Notes under the pieces: generated by a model
What the model was told of the DNA's origin: nothing
Seen by the model: the letters and a program-made list of their open reading frames with translations, nothing else
Databases searched by the model: none
In this document: positions 35,404 to 45,959 of the stretch, in pieces
Layout: each line of letters begins with the position of its first letter
How positions within the stretch are numbered: position 1 is the stretch's first letter
Assembly: GCA_023159155.1 (NCBI GenBank)
Contig: JAJNNX010000005.1
Span: 1,240,001 to 1,304,000 of the forward strand
DNA: 64,000 bases
Source: Ustulina deusta
Taxonomy: Eukaryota; Ascomycota; Sordariomycetes; Xylariales; Xylariaceae
Reading direction: 5' to 3'
Position numbers and translations under genes: made by a program

Positions 35404-36481
35404 TGTGAAATGTGTCACCAAGAGTTGCTGAAATCAACTGAGCAAATGACTTCCCGTGGGTTTGTCAGGGCCAGAAGTCAGAAGTCAGATAATGAGGCAC
35501 AGTCCATTGAAGGTTGTCATGCGAAATGCAATGAACAAATCCGACCGCGGGGCACTTCTGTCGGAGGCACTAATCGCGGGGTCTGGTCCTGCGCTTGTGC
35601 TCTGTTCAGAAATAAATTTTGAATCACCCCGCGTGCTGCCCAATCAGGACTAACCTGCTGATACGATATCACATATCAATGAGCTTATTAGTATCGTAGG
35701 GCACATGTAGATTATACGGTATGGGCACTTACCTACGACCTAACTCAGGTAGTTTTCATCTTTATTCTTCACCGAATGGCTTTAACCATGCCAGTTTGAT
35801 TCAAGGGTTCTCATTGTAAATCTGCAAAATCCTGGTTCGTTTGGAAACCTGGGTCAAGCTCTCTACGTACTGGTACCTGACATCGGTACTATGTACAGGG
35901 CAACTCAGGTGTGCCGACAACCAATCTTATCATTCCAAATAGCCGCCAAGCCAGGAAGGGCAGGCAGGCGGCAGGCGGGGCTCATCATAGCTCGTGGCAA
36001 CGTGCTAGGGGTCGAGTTAGCGGCTGAGCAGGGGACATAGGTAGTCCCCTTGCTTGGCTGTAAATAAACATTACGACCGTCGGGTCTCCTGTAGCAACCC
36101 TTGGTAATTACCTACTCGGGCCCATTGGTAGGGAGTCGAAACTAAGCCGATTGCAACATAAGAGACGGTGACAGCCGATTCTCTTGTGATGCATGCTTTG
36201 TGATTTTCCAATTCTTCAAGAACCCAGTTCCCTTTGTCTCGAGTCTGGAGCAATGCTGTGCCACGTCTAGAGGAATCCTCGTAGACTCCATCGGCACGTA
36301 CTTTACGCAGTAATGACAATTGGCATTCAAGCGACCTCCGCCCCAACCAAGATCAGGTCCGACCAGTTGGCCCCCTGGCTGTCCGCAAGCTTCCTTATAC
36401 TGTATACTTTGGCCGGCGACGCTTGTGGCCTCTGACGTTGTTGGCTGGCCCGATCATTCGACCTCCTGACAAGAACGAGCC
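35404..36481. promoter_or_regulatory. Intergenic region upstream of HYM1
   Basis: 1.08 kb from the pseudogene start to the HYM1 ATG. It contains GGCAGGCAGGCGGCAGGC-type short repeats near 35955-35980 and CCTA tracts. It must include the HYM1 promoter. No other gene is supported. Confidence 0.45.
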
Positions 36482-37804
36482 ATGGCATTCCTTTTCGGGA
36501 GGGGCAGGAGTCGGACGAACGCGATCGACCTGTCTAAACAAGCCAAGGACCATGTCCTCAGGCTGGATGGCCCCGGTGGCCCTGCGAAGGTGACTAAGAC
36601 CACACTGCGAGACCTTGGTTGTACCTTGACATCGAGCACTGACGGTGCCCTTTCCTGACCAGGCCGAAGAATTGGCCAAAGTCCTGAATCAGATGAAACT
36701 CGTCTTGCAGGGAGTACCAGGTACGAACATGTGCACTCGAGGTTAGCCTACGCCTGTAAGCTGACACTTGAGATGGCGGGCAGACTATGAGAGCACACCG
36801 GAACAGGTGTATTCACTGGTTACAGGTCTGATCGAGGAGGACCTCCTATTCTTACTTGCCCAAAACCTACACCGCCTCCCCTTCGAAGCCCGCAAAGACA
36901 CCCAGGTCGTCTTCTCGTACGTCTTCCGGTTCCGGCCACCGACAGCATCACCGAAAACAGACCCCGTCGCATTAAGCTACGTAGTAAACAACCGACCCGA
37001 GGTACTGCTCGAGCTATGTCGAGGCTACGAACACAAGGAGAGCGCAACGCCGGCAGGTTCGGTCTTGCGGGAAGTGCTGAAGAGCGAGGCGGCAGCGGCT
37101 ATCATCCTCTATGACGACGGCGAACAACCGGGATCTAGCTTGAAAGGCGTCACAGCCATCGATAGGGAGCGACCACAGACTGGAAGCGGTGTCTTTTGGA
37201 GATTCTTTGACTGGATTGACAAGAGCTCATTTGAAGTCGCCGCAGATGCTTTTACCACGTTTCGGGTACGGTCCTCTCAACTACTCCGTCTTTCTAGGAT
37301 TGGGTACTGACTAGAGTTGAATAGGAACTCTTAACTAAGCATAAAGAGCTTGTGCCGCGGTACCTAGCCGTCAACTTCGAACTATTTTTCGACAAGTATA
37401 ACAGTATTCTAGTACAGTCAAACAGTTATGTTACTAAACGACAGTCCATCAAGCTGCTCGGCGAGATATTACTCGACCGGTCGAACTATAACGTCATGAC
37501 GGCCTATGTCGACCGAGGCGAGCACCTCAAGATTTGCATGAATCTGCTACGCAGCGACCGCAAGATGGTGCAGTACGAGGGCTTCCACGTATTTAAAGTC
37601 TTCGTCGCCAACCCTCACAAGTCGATTGCTGTCCAGAAGATCTTGCTTATGAATCGAGATAAACTCCTCAGCTTCCTATCGCATTTTTTGGAGGACCGCA
37701 CGGACGACGAACAGTTCATCGACGAGCGGGAGTTCCTCATCAAACAAATTAAGAATATGCCCCCCAATCCGGTACCGCCAACACGGCAGCCTCAACCTGT
37801 TTGA
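36482..37804 (+). CDS. hymA: Hym1 / Mo25 family scaffold protein
   Basis: Mo25-family armadillo-like scaffold that activates Ste20/NDR kinase modules (the RAM/MOR pathway of polarity and cell separation; hymA in Aspergillus affects conidiophores). Four exons: 36482-36589, 36663-36720, 36784-37265 and 37325-37804, giving 375 residues, the usual family size. N-terminus MAFLFGRGRSRTNAIDL, then LAKVLNQMKLVLQGV, QVYSLVTGLIEEDLLFLL, VFSYVFRFR, FFDWIDKSSFEVAADAF joined to TTFRELLTKHKELVPRYL, NSYVTKRQSIKLLGEILLD, MVQYEGFHVFKVFVANPHK and FLIKQIKNM. All three introns (59-73 nt) restore family-conserved sequence. It stands alone between the IleRS pseudogene and a convergent short-chain dehydrogenase. 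Confidence 0.95.
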
Positions 37805-38199
37805 CAATAGCGTTGTGTATGTGAAGTTTGGCGGTAAACCTCAGGATGAGAAAAAAAAAAGCCAGGATATCCTCATGTAAGCAACAAGTACCGTGCAGTA
37901 GATATCATGCGAGAGGACCCAAGAGACATAGAGAGAAGGGTGTCTTCGCCATAAAGATTACATGCATGCAGTTAGGCGTTTAGGGGGGTTCTAGTCACGG
38001 TAAAGATGCAAAAGCATTTGTCATGGTGCATAGCTCGCTGCTCTCGGCCGACTTGTTTAACAGTGCATATAATCGTTGATCTCAGTTCACTAGCGAATTT
38101 TTATCTCGTGTATTTTTTGCCCACTCTGACACCCGTAACCCTGATTTGAGCATCCAGGCGCGCGCGCGTCCTAAGCTACTACTAACTAGTCTCGCACCC
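37805..38199. other. Convergent 3' region between HYM1 and the SDR gene
   Basis: 395 bp, AT-rich after 38050, with an A10 run at 37851-37860. No coding sequence is seen. Confidence 0.5.
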
Positions 38200-39445
38200 C
38201 TATTTCTTCTCCATCCACTCCTTGAACTCGTCCTTATACTCCTCCCTCCAGCGACTCAGCGGCGGCCGTCCAAGCACAGCATCGTTCGTGTTCCACTGCA
38301 TCCGGCGTCTGTCCATGTCCTCCGTGACGTCGTTATCCGGGCACAGGACCCAGAACTGGCCCTCGGCCATCTTCGCCTCTAGGTAATCGACGACCTGCTC
38401 GGGCGTCCACTGGTTTTATCAGGGGGTATTAGCTAGCCCGGATGGGAGTTGTTTTTCTTCTTGGATATGACCAGGTAATGAATGATATATGAAAAGAAAA
38501 AAAAAGAAAAAAGGCAAGAAACTCGACAAATAGAGAGAGAGAGAGAGAACACGTACAGCAGCATCCGGTTTCGCCCGTCCGCTGGCCGCGCCGGCGAGCT
38601 GGGTCCAGGTCCAGCCGGGGACGAGCAGGTGGACGGAGACGGCGGGGTGGGAGGCGGCGAGGTCGAAGGCGAGGTGCTCGGCGAGGGTCTTGACGGCGGC
38701 CTTGCTGGCGTTGTAGGCCGGGTTGCCGGGCGGGTTGGTGATGCCCTGCTTGCTGCCGGTGATGACCATGGCGGCCGGCGACGACGACGACGTCTTCTTG
38801 ACGAGCGGCAGCAGGCTCGTCACCCCGTTGATCACCCCGAAGAGGTTCGTCTGCAGCACCTTTTCGAACCCGGCCGTGTCGGCGTCGTCGAAGCTCGTGC
38901 GCACCTGCGTGCCGGCGTTGAGCGCGAGGAGGTTGATCTGGCCTGTTCTCGGGGATTGGGTTGGTTAGTTGGTGGGTTGGTCTCGGTAAATAGGGGGGGG
39001 GGGGGGGGGTATACCGGGGGGATATAAGAGGCTTGTTTCTTTTCCGCTTGAGATATGGATGTGAGGGCGTGATGTGGTATATACACGTCATAGTAGATTC
39101 AAGTGCTGTGAGGGGAGGATGAGGGGTCGGGAAAAGAGCATCTTATAAACCCCCCCCCCCCCCCCCCCCCCCCCCCAAAAGTAAGGAAATGCAGAACAGA
39201 CCTCCAAAGTCCTTCTCGACCTTCGCCTTCAAAGCCGTCCAGTCCTCGGTCTTGCCGACATCGATCTGGATGGTGCTGATTTTGTCGCCAAAGGCCGACG
39301 AGGCAGCATCGAGACTCTTCTCGTCCCAGTCGGCGACGAGCACGCGCATGCCATAGCCAACACACTTCTTCGTGAGCGCGAGGCCGATGCCCGACGCGCC
39401 GCCTGTGATGATGGCGGTGTTCTGACTAGAGTAGATTGCAGCCAT
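38200..39445 (-). CDS. Short-chain dehydrogenase/reductase
   Basis: Classical SDR oxidoreductase, likely NAD(P)-dependent; substrate unknown. Three exons: 39202-39445, 38557-38942 and 38200-38409, giving 279 residues. The cofactor motif TGGASGIG is at residues 14-21 and NAG at 90-92. The full catalytic tetrad is present: Asn114, Ser145 (VITGSKQG), Tyr158 and Lys162 (YNASK). An acidic residue after the second strand (VADWDEKS) suggests NAD preference. The C-terminal exon (WTPEQVVDYLEAKMAEGQF ... MEKK) is the sort seen in fungal SDRs with a C-terminal lid. The first intron (38943-39201, 259 nt) is unusual: it holds a 27-base and a 17-base homopolymer of opposite sense. The central exon is very GC-rich. 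Confidence 0.9.
38993..39176. repeat. Poly-G (17) and poly-C (27) tracts inside one SDR intron
   Basis: G17 at 38993-39009 and C27 at 39150-39176 on the plus strand. Both lie within intron 1 of the SDR gene. In the transcript the order is G27 then C17, so the two can pair. Confidence 0.9.
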
Positions 39446-40049
39446 CTTGTACGGATTCAGTGACACAGGTAGACAAATGTATGAGGAGTCTCTTTCATAC
39501 ACCCCTCTGTCTGGCGGGTCGGATGTGTACAAGTTGAAACCCCGCCGCCACAAGTACAACGGTCAAGTAAAGTAGAGCAGAGTCAGGTAAAGGGATACCT
39601 ATGCAAGTGTAGCCAGCCACCGAAGATCTTTATTGGTTTCTGTTCCATATTCAATCCCGTGGCCCCAATCTGCTTTTATAGTGATGAACGCCAAGTGAAG
39701 TCCGAGTCGGGGTTAGGATTTTAGGAATTATCTGCACATGCAACATGACGGTGATGCCCCGACACCGTCCTATAACCGATTGTCGGTCTCTCCGCTCAAC
39801 ACAAGATGTAGCCGACAAAGTATACCCTGTTACAAGATACATGACACCCGCCCCGTTCGGAATAAGGGATATCTTTTCCAATACGTGTACATTTACAAAC
39901 CAGACAGTGGACCCTTCCGAAAACGCCACCCGTCTCCTGTTCCCAAACCTGGGACAATAGTATCTTCCAAACAACCAACCGCTTCGCCATCCTCCATGCC
40001 ATATTACCTAATATAGACCGAGGGCAAGAGTGCCGAGTTCTTTTGTCGG
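39446..40049. other. Intergenic region between the SDR gene and SWP73
   Basis: 604 bp holding the SDR promoter and the 3' end of SWP73 (both minus). No coding sequence is seen. Confidence 0.45.
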
Positions 40050-42290
40050 TTACCGTTGCTGTGGTTGGGAGGGCATTCTGGAGAGTAGGGAATTGACGCT
40101 TTCACGAGCATTAATTGTGCCCCAAATGCTGTCTCTTCCGCCCTTGCGCCACTCATCTCCATTTGCATCTTCGCCGCCGCCCCTCATTGCTTCGCCCAGG
40201 ATCACCTCGAGATCTCGTTTTTGGGAGCTAAGCCAATTTCGCACAAACGTGGCTGGATCCTCACTCAGTGAGCTGAGGAAGTCATGCTTCGCCTTGGACA
40301 CATGAACGGCTTGGATGATGATGGCCAATTTTTCGTCCAGTGACGCAACTTCTTTCAACATCCCTGCATACCCTGAATTATTCAAGAACGCGCTCATCTG
40401 TTCCCGCAATGGATCATCTACTGCTACTCGTACATCGTAAACGGTGGGCTGGGGATCCTTGTGAAATTGTTCATCAAGTCGAATGGTGTAGGGGAGCTGT
40501 ACCGGGGGAAGAGGGCGGAGATGAGAAGAAATGTAATCTGTGAGTTTAGGAATGGCTCCTGTCTCAATCCCGAAAGCCTGCTGTATTGTTAGCTATAGCA
40601 CATGTACCTTTGCCGTATAATAATAATGACAATGGTGACTTACGCTTCGCAGGAGCTCGTCACAGCGGAAATGTCTTTTTTCCTCGTCCTCCTGTAAACC
40701 CATCATCTTGATATATTCCCAGACGCCCATAACAATCTCTTGCCGTGTCGCCTCGCGCATATCGACAATATCCTCGAGCTCGGGACTGAGGGCGTAGCGT
40801 TCAGGCTCCTCGTGCCTGATAAGATTGATGGTGATGTTGAGATTTTCGTCTCCATTCCGCTTGAAAGTCAATTCGTCAAAGTCAGCAGCAGCTGGTAGGT
40901 TTGGAGACCCCCCTACTCGCTCTGGTTTCTTCCATTCAACACTTTGTTCGGCACCTCCCCTACTCGGGGGGAAGTCTACATAAAGGGCCTTGAAGAAATG
41001 CGAGAATCGGTATCTAGGCGGTTTGGTGGTTCCAGACTTTGGATTGGTTGGGCCATCTTCTTCCATTCGGTCTGGGTCGTCGGCGCCACTCTTTGTGTCG
41101 TCGGGGTCATCGTCGTTATCGAGGTCATTGTCGTCATCTAGGAGCCGAGCTTCAATCTTGACACGATAGGTAGGCTCCAGGTTTGAGCTGAAATCGAAGG
41201 TATCCACGCTAATGCCATTGCCTTGCCAGATCTGATCTTCGGCCGTGTTGGTGATCCATATTCGAAGCGTCTTCCACCGCTGCAAGGCCGATTGTTAGAT
41301 AGGGACAATGCACCAGCATGATCATGCTTTACAGACCTTGACACTGCGAGTCACGGCGTCGATGATGTCGAGACGCTTCCTTGTCATAGTAGCATCGAGC
41401 CTCCGCTCAAAGTCTCTTAACTCTCGGTATCTTTGCGCCACATCGCCCACTATGCAGTCATCGATTCCATCAGGAAGATTTTTGTCTGTCGGCTTGCGAC
41501 TTCGACGCTTAGCCATCTCAAACTGCATGGCAGCTTGTTGTTGCTGTTGCGCCAACTGAGCTTGGGTTAAGGGGACCTGGTGATGTGGACCGTTCGACAT
41601 CATGGGACCTGCATTACAGATGATTAGAGAAAGAAGGTCGGCGTAATCGGGGGCAGAAGAGATGAAAATGGGAATGGATTGGTGTTGAAGAAAGGATGGT
41701 AGGGGCCGGGAAGTGGCACGAGAAGCGGACACGATGCGGCAGTCGGGAATGGCACGCAGCGCAATAATGGACGGTGACGGAACAGAGAAAGCGCCGGATC
41801 TGCGGTATGATACGTGGACATCGATGGACAGACAGGACAGGACAGCAATCAACCAGGGCCGAGAAAAGAGCAGAGCCAGAGCCAGAGCCGGAGCCAAGGG
41901 CCAGTGGAGCTGCAAGCTCCTCGCGTTGTGGGGTTTACACATCACAAGCGCGGGCCGTTGCTTGCGAGTCGCGATACAGCGGTAGCGCCCAATCTATGTC
42001 CTCCATCTCCGTCTTCCTCGTGCCCTTCCTCCTTTCCTCCTCCTTCTCGTCCTTCCCCATCACGGTCATCATGGTCATCGTCATCGTTACGAAATGTAAT
42101 CACGGCGCAGTTTATTAAATGAATCGCACATACCAATGCCACCCCGTCGCTGTCCTCCAGAATGGGGTGTCCGTTGCTGCTGCTGTTGCTGTTGTTGCTG
42201 TTGCTGTTGCTGCTGTTGTTGCTGAGGTGGTGGTGGCGCCACCACCATCTGCTGCTGCTGCGGATATGGACGGTAGCCTGGCTGCATCAT
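40050..42290 (-). CDS. ssr3: SWI/SNF (and RSC) complex subunit Swp73/Rsc6, SWIB domain
   Basis: BAF60-type subunit of ATP-dependent chromatin remodelers. Four exons: 42134-42290, 41337-41608, 40644-41279 and 40050-40580 (or 40577), giving 530-531 residues. The N-terminus is Gln/Pro-rich with a stretch of 17 consecutive Gln. Next comes KRRSRKPTDKNLPDGI with VAQRYRELRDFERRLD, then RWKTLRIWITNTAEDQIW, a long acidic insert (DDDNDLDNDDDPDD), and the SWIB/MDM2-like domain around RYALSPELEDIVDMREATRQEIVMGVWEYIKM. The C-terminal helical region ends LLSRMPSQPQQR. The first intron is long (525 nt). The last intron ends in a CAGCAG acceptor, so one Gln is optional. The start is the first of two ATG codons at 42290. 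Confidence 0.9.
42178..42226. repeat. CAG/CAA tract encoding poly-Gln in SWP73
   Basis: A CAG/CAA-mixed trinucleotide tract (CTG/TTG on the plus strand) encoding 17 consecutive Gln residues near the N-terminus of the Swp73 homologue. Confidence 0.85.
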
Positions 42291-43464
42291 GACTGCCTGA
42301 CCGACTGTGTTGCCAGTGCTCTCCGCGACTCTGCTACTCTGTGGCCTATTTGTGAGACGTTGATTGCCTGGGGGCAGATGCCGGGTGTGCGACGCCAGAC
42401 ACCAACGCCAGCGACGGGAGACTGAGATCGCACTGAGGTCGCGGAGGGCCTGTCCACTGGAGTGGACGGATCGAGCTGGGATTCGACTACGGAGGTGTCT
42501 AGCGTGAGACTACTTGGTCGGAAATTTGTGTCGTGTCGTCAAATCGCGTCGGCCTCGTCGCGCCGTCACTTGGAATCCAAATGGGTTGCCGTAGGATCTT
42601 GGTTTGTGGAGCACTAGCAACAACTTGAACTGGACAAAACACTTGAACTAATGTCCATAGGGTGTTAAGATTACCTAGGTCATCAGTAATTCGCGAATAG
42701 GTTATCCAATCCGGCAAAGTGGCTGGTGCTCCTCTTCTCTCCACTTTTTCTATTCCTTAGAGCTCATTGGCCTTTGGATCATGGCTCCACATTTGTACTG
42801 TGTTGGTCTACTGCTGTGTATAGTAGCAATACCTTACGGATTCATTGACCAACGAGCTGACTTTCGTGTGTTTGGGTCTTGGGAATCAGAACCGCTCTTT
42901 TATTTATTAATCTAGTATTGCTCTCTCTGTTTTCTCTTCCCTTCCTCATTCATCCTACATCCATCCTACATCCTCCTCTGTGTAGGACTTTTCCAAGGCC
43001 AAAGTATCAAACCCTAGAGGAAATAGATAGAGAAAAGCAAGCCACGTACGCATCTTGACAACGCGCAGTATATGCATTTGCGTGTGCATGTCGTAAAACA
43101 ACACGCTATAATAAACTGCATGGAAATAACCTATCATCAAGGTGTATTATGAACTGTAATATGATATCCTTGCATGCAGTATAATCCTTCTAATCCGTCT
43201 AGAAAGCGGCAACGAGGACTACAATGCACTTGAGTGCCTTGCAGATGCTGTGCAGTAAAGGGACAAGATCCTTGCCAAGTATGCATTTTGTCTCACAACT
43301 GAATCTCTTCCAATATCACTCCAACGTACCTGAGCCGACGCCTCGCTATAACATCTGGAAAGAAAACTCGTGGAGAACTTAATGACAACGCTGTGTGTCA
43401 AAGTAGCCGAAATAGTCAACATGCTTTATGCATCGAGGCCATAGCACCTTTGCGAGCACGGTTT
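42291..43464. other. Intergenic region between SWP73 and PKH
   Basis: 1.17 kb containing the SWP73 promoter and 5' leader and the PKH 3' region (both minus). A direct repeat CATCCTACATCC occurs near 42951-42972. No gene is seen. Confidence 0.45.
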
Positions 43465-45959
43465 TTAGAACGCTGAGCCTAGCCCTTGCTTGGATTGTCG
43501 TTTGCTGAAACGATTACGCTTGGTAGTTGTGGTATCCTCTAAACTTGCTTGGCTCCGATTCAGGGGATTGCGATGAGTCCGATCGCTTACGTTGTAGCTT
43601 TCAGGACCAAATGTACTAGCAGGACTTGACATAGACGACGATATCTCGCCAAACCCATTTTCGCTAGCGTACGAACCAGGCATGTTCATCGAAATTGCGA
43701 TATCTCTGGCTTGCTGTAACGTCTCGATCCAATCACCTGGAGTAGGCCCGGACGGGTCGAGGGATGAAGGCGCTTTTATATCCTCAAATGTCCAGTGATA
43801 GCCAGCCTGGCCTATATTAGCATGGGAGTATAGCAGCAGGGAAAAATACATACCGAATCGACACACCATACCATCTGTCCCTTAGCGTCGATTTGCGTTT
43901 TCCAAGAACAGTCGGGGACGAGGAGCGATATATCCTGCTTTGCCTTCTTCTCTTCGCCACCCGCCGGCGCTATGATAATCCTCCCACTAGACGTGATTAT
44001 GACAAGCCTCTGTCTCTTTTTTGTGGTGCTACCACCAAAGAATCGGGTGAACTTCCGGTGGCCCTCTTCACCCTTATTGTACGGACTATTTGGTATCGCA
44101 GATGACATGACCAATAAATCACCCAGCCGTAGTATCCTTTCATTTGGCTTTGTCAACACTGGTGACCATTCAATATCGAGTTGAGACGGTGGTGGTATAT
44201 CGGTGATGAGGCGTCCTGGCGTACGTGTTCCACCATTAAGCCCATTGCCGCCAGTATGTGGCCTAGTGCCTGGATTCGGCTGCTGGGCACTTGACATGCC
44301 ATTCAGCTGAATGATTTTAGGTTCCTGAGATGGAGGTACATAAGGGCGTAACCGCGGCGCTTTCGTCTTCCATAAAATTTTGCCGAACTGCTGGCCGTCG
44401 AAGAATTCGTGGTTCTTGATGTGTTCGATTGTGAGTCTTCGGGCGGGGTCGAGAACTAGGCAACGTTCGACTAGATCTCGTGCAGCAGGGGGGAAGCCTG
44501 GAGGGAAATCATAATCGAGGTTGACAATTTTCTGGAATGTCAAGTACTCCGAACCGCCCTTGAAAGGTGGACGGCCAGCCAACATTTGATAGATGATGCA
44601 TCCAAAAGCCCAAAGATCACTAGCCTTGCAAGCATTCTTGTTGGTGAGCAACTCAGGACTAACATACTCGGCTGTGCCAACAAAAGAGGCTGCTCGGCTA
44701 TCATCCTGTTCTTTGCCTGTAGAGCTCGTGCCTGTATCCTCGATTCTGGGAGGGGCCTGCGGCGCTCTTGGGTCGCTTAGTAACCTCGCAGTGCCAAAAT
44801 CAGTAATCTTGACGTGTAATTGGTCGTCTAGGAGGACGTTTTCGGGCTTAAGATCACGGTGTATCACACCGCGAGAATGCATATACTCAATAGCATCTAG
44901 GATCTGGGCCCCAAAGAACCTTGTGCACTCGACATCGAAAGTGCCCGTTTTCTTTAATACTCCGAGAAGCTCGCCTCCACCGCAGATGTCTAACACGTAG
45001 TATAACGAGTTCTCGTCTTGGAAGGTATAATAAAGTCGAACGATGCCAGGATGTTCTGTTAGACGATTAAGGGTGTCTTTTTCAATGTTGACGTATTTGA
45101 TCTTTCTCTCTTTGATGATGTGCCTCTTCTCGAGTACTTTGACGGCATATTCTTTAAGTGTTTGTCGGTCTGTCGCAAGGTAGACGCTGCTGTAGGATCC
45201 TTCCCCTAGCACTCTTCCAAACGAAAAGTCACGGACTCCCTTTTTCACAGGCTTCATTATCAACTTGCCATTGGCATCGACTTCCTTTCGCATCCCTACA
45301 GCAGCCCCCCGATCTTTCCACTCTTCGCTGCCGGTTGAGCCAGGCATGTCGGGACCACGGCCGCGAGGTTCTGGCACTACCGGTACACCAGGGATCGGGG
45401 CATATCCAGTAGCGATTCCTTTTGAACTCCTCCTAGGAGGCAAGGGTCCGTTGCCACTTGTTGGGTGGGCCTGGCGGTTCTGGTTATATGAGCGATCTCT
45501 GTGGCTAGATTCTCGAGAAGGAATGCTGGGCGGGTATTCTGGAGCGGTCCTTCCCGACTCGTTATGAACAGGTGCTCGAGACAGATCGGTTCTTAGAATG
45601 TGATAAGAGTTTGCGGCCTGATCGCGCACAGTTGCGGTTGGAGCAGCATTGTATAGAGCGGATGCCGGGCGTGAGGACATATTGGAGTAGGGCAGGGAAC
45701 CAGTCTGGGTGTAGGTAGACTGGTTTGAGACCTCTGGTTCCACGGAAACCATGCCTGCCCTTACTGGTTCGGTGGTTTGTGGCATTCTCTGCGTCTGCTG
45801 TAGCTGAGAGTTGGGGGTGAAAGTGTCGGCGGTTGGTTGGGCTGGGGTGGGCACTTCGGAGTCGGTAGGATGTGACTGTGGGGGACTCGGGGTGGCATCG
45901 TCTGGGTTTGCTATGCGCAGGCCGCCAAGAGCCCTCGACAGGCTCAGGTCATTGTTCAT
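43465..45959 (-). CDS. pkhA: PDK1-type AGC protein kinase (Pkh)
   Basis: Upstream kinase that phosphorylates the activation loop of AGC kinases (Ypk, Sch9, Pkc), acting in sphingolipid/TORC2 and cell-wall signalling. Two exons, 43854-45959 and 43465-43806, with a 47-nt intron, give 815 residues. A disordered Ser/Pro/Thr-rich N-terminus of about 240 residues precedes the kinase domain (about 244-520): glycine loop GEGSYSSVY, Lys274 (EYAVKVLEK), HRDLKPEN with Asp369, DFG at 387-389 and the PDK1-specific activation loop SFVGTAEYVSPELL (autophosphorylation Ser425). A PH-like domain follows (EWSPVLTKPNERILRLGDLLVMS ... QRLVIITSSGRIIIAP), completed across the intron by WCVDS joined to AGYHWTFEDIKAPS. 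All catalytic residues are present. Confidence 0.93.

Noticed and set aside
38482..39027. 181-codon plus-strand frame over the SDR gene
   Set aside because: It runs antisense through exon 2 of the SDR gene and into both introns; the SDR catalytic tetrad on the minus strand decides the coding strand.
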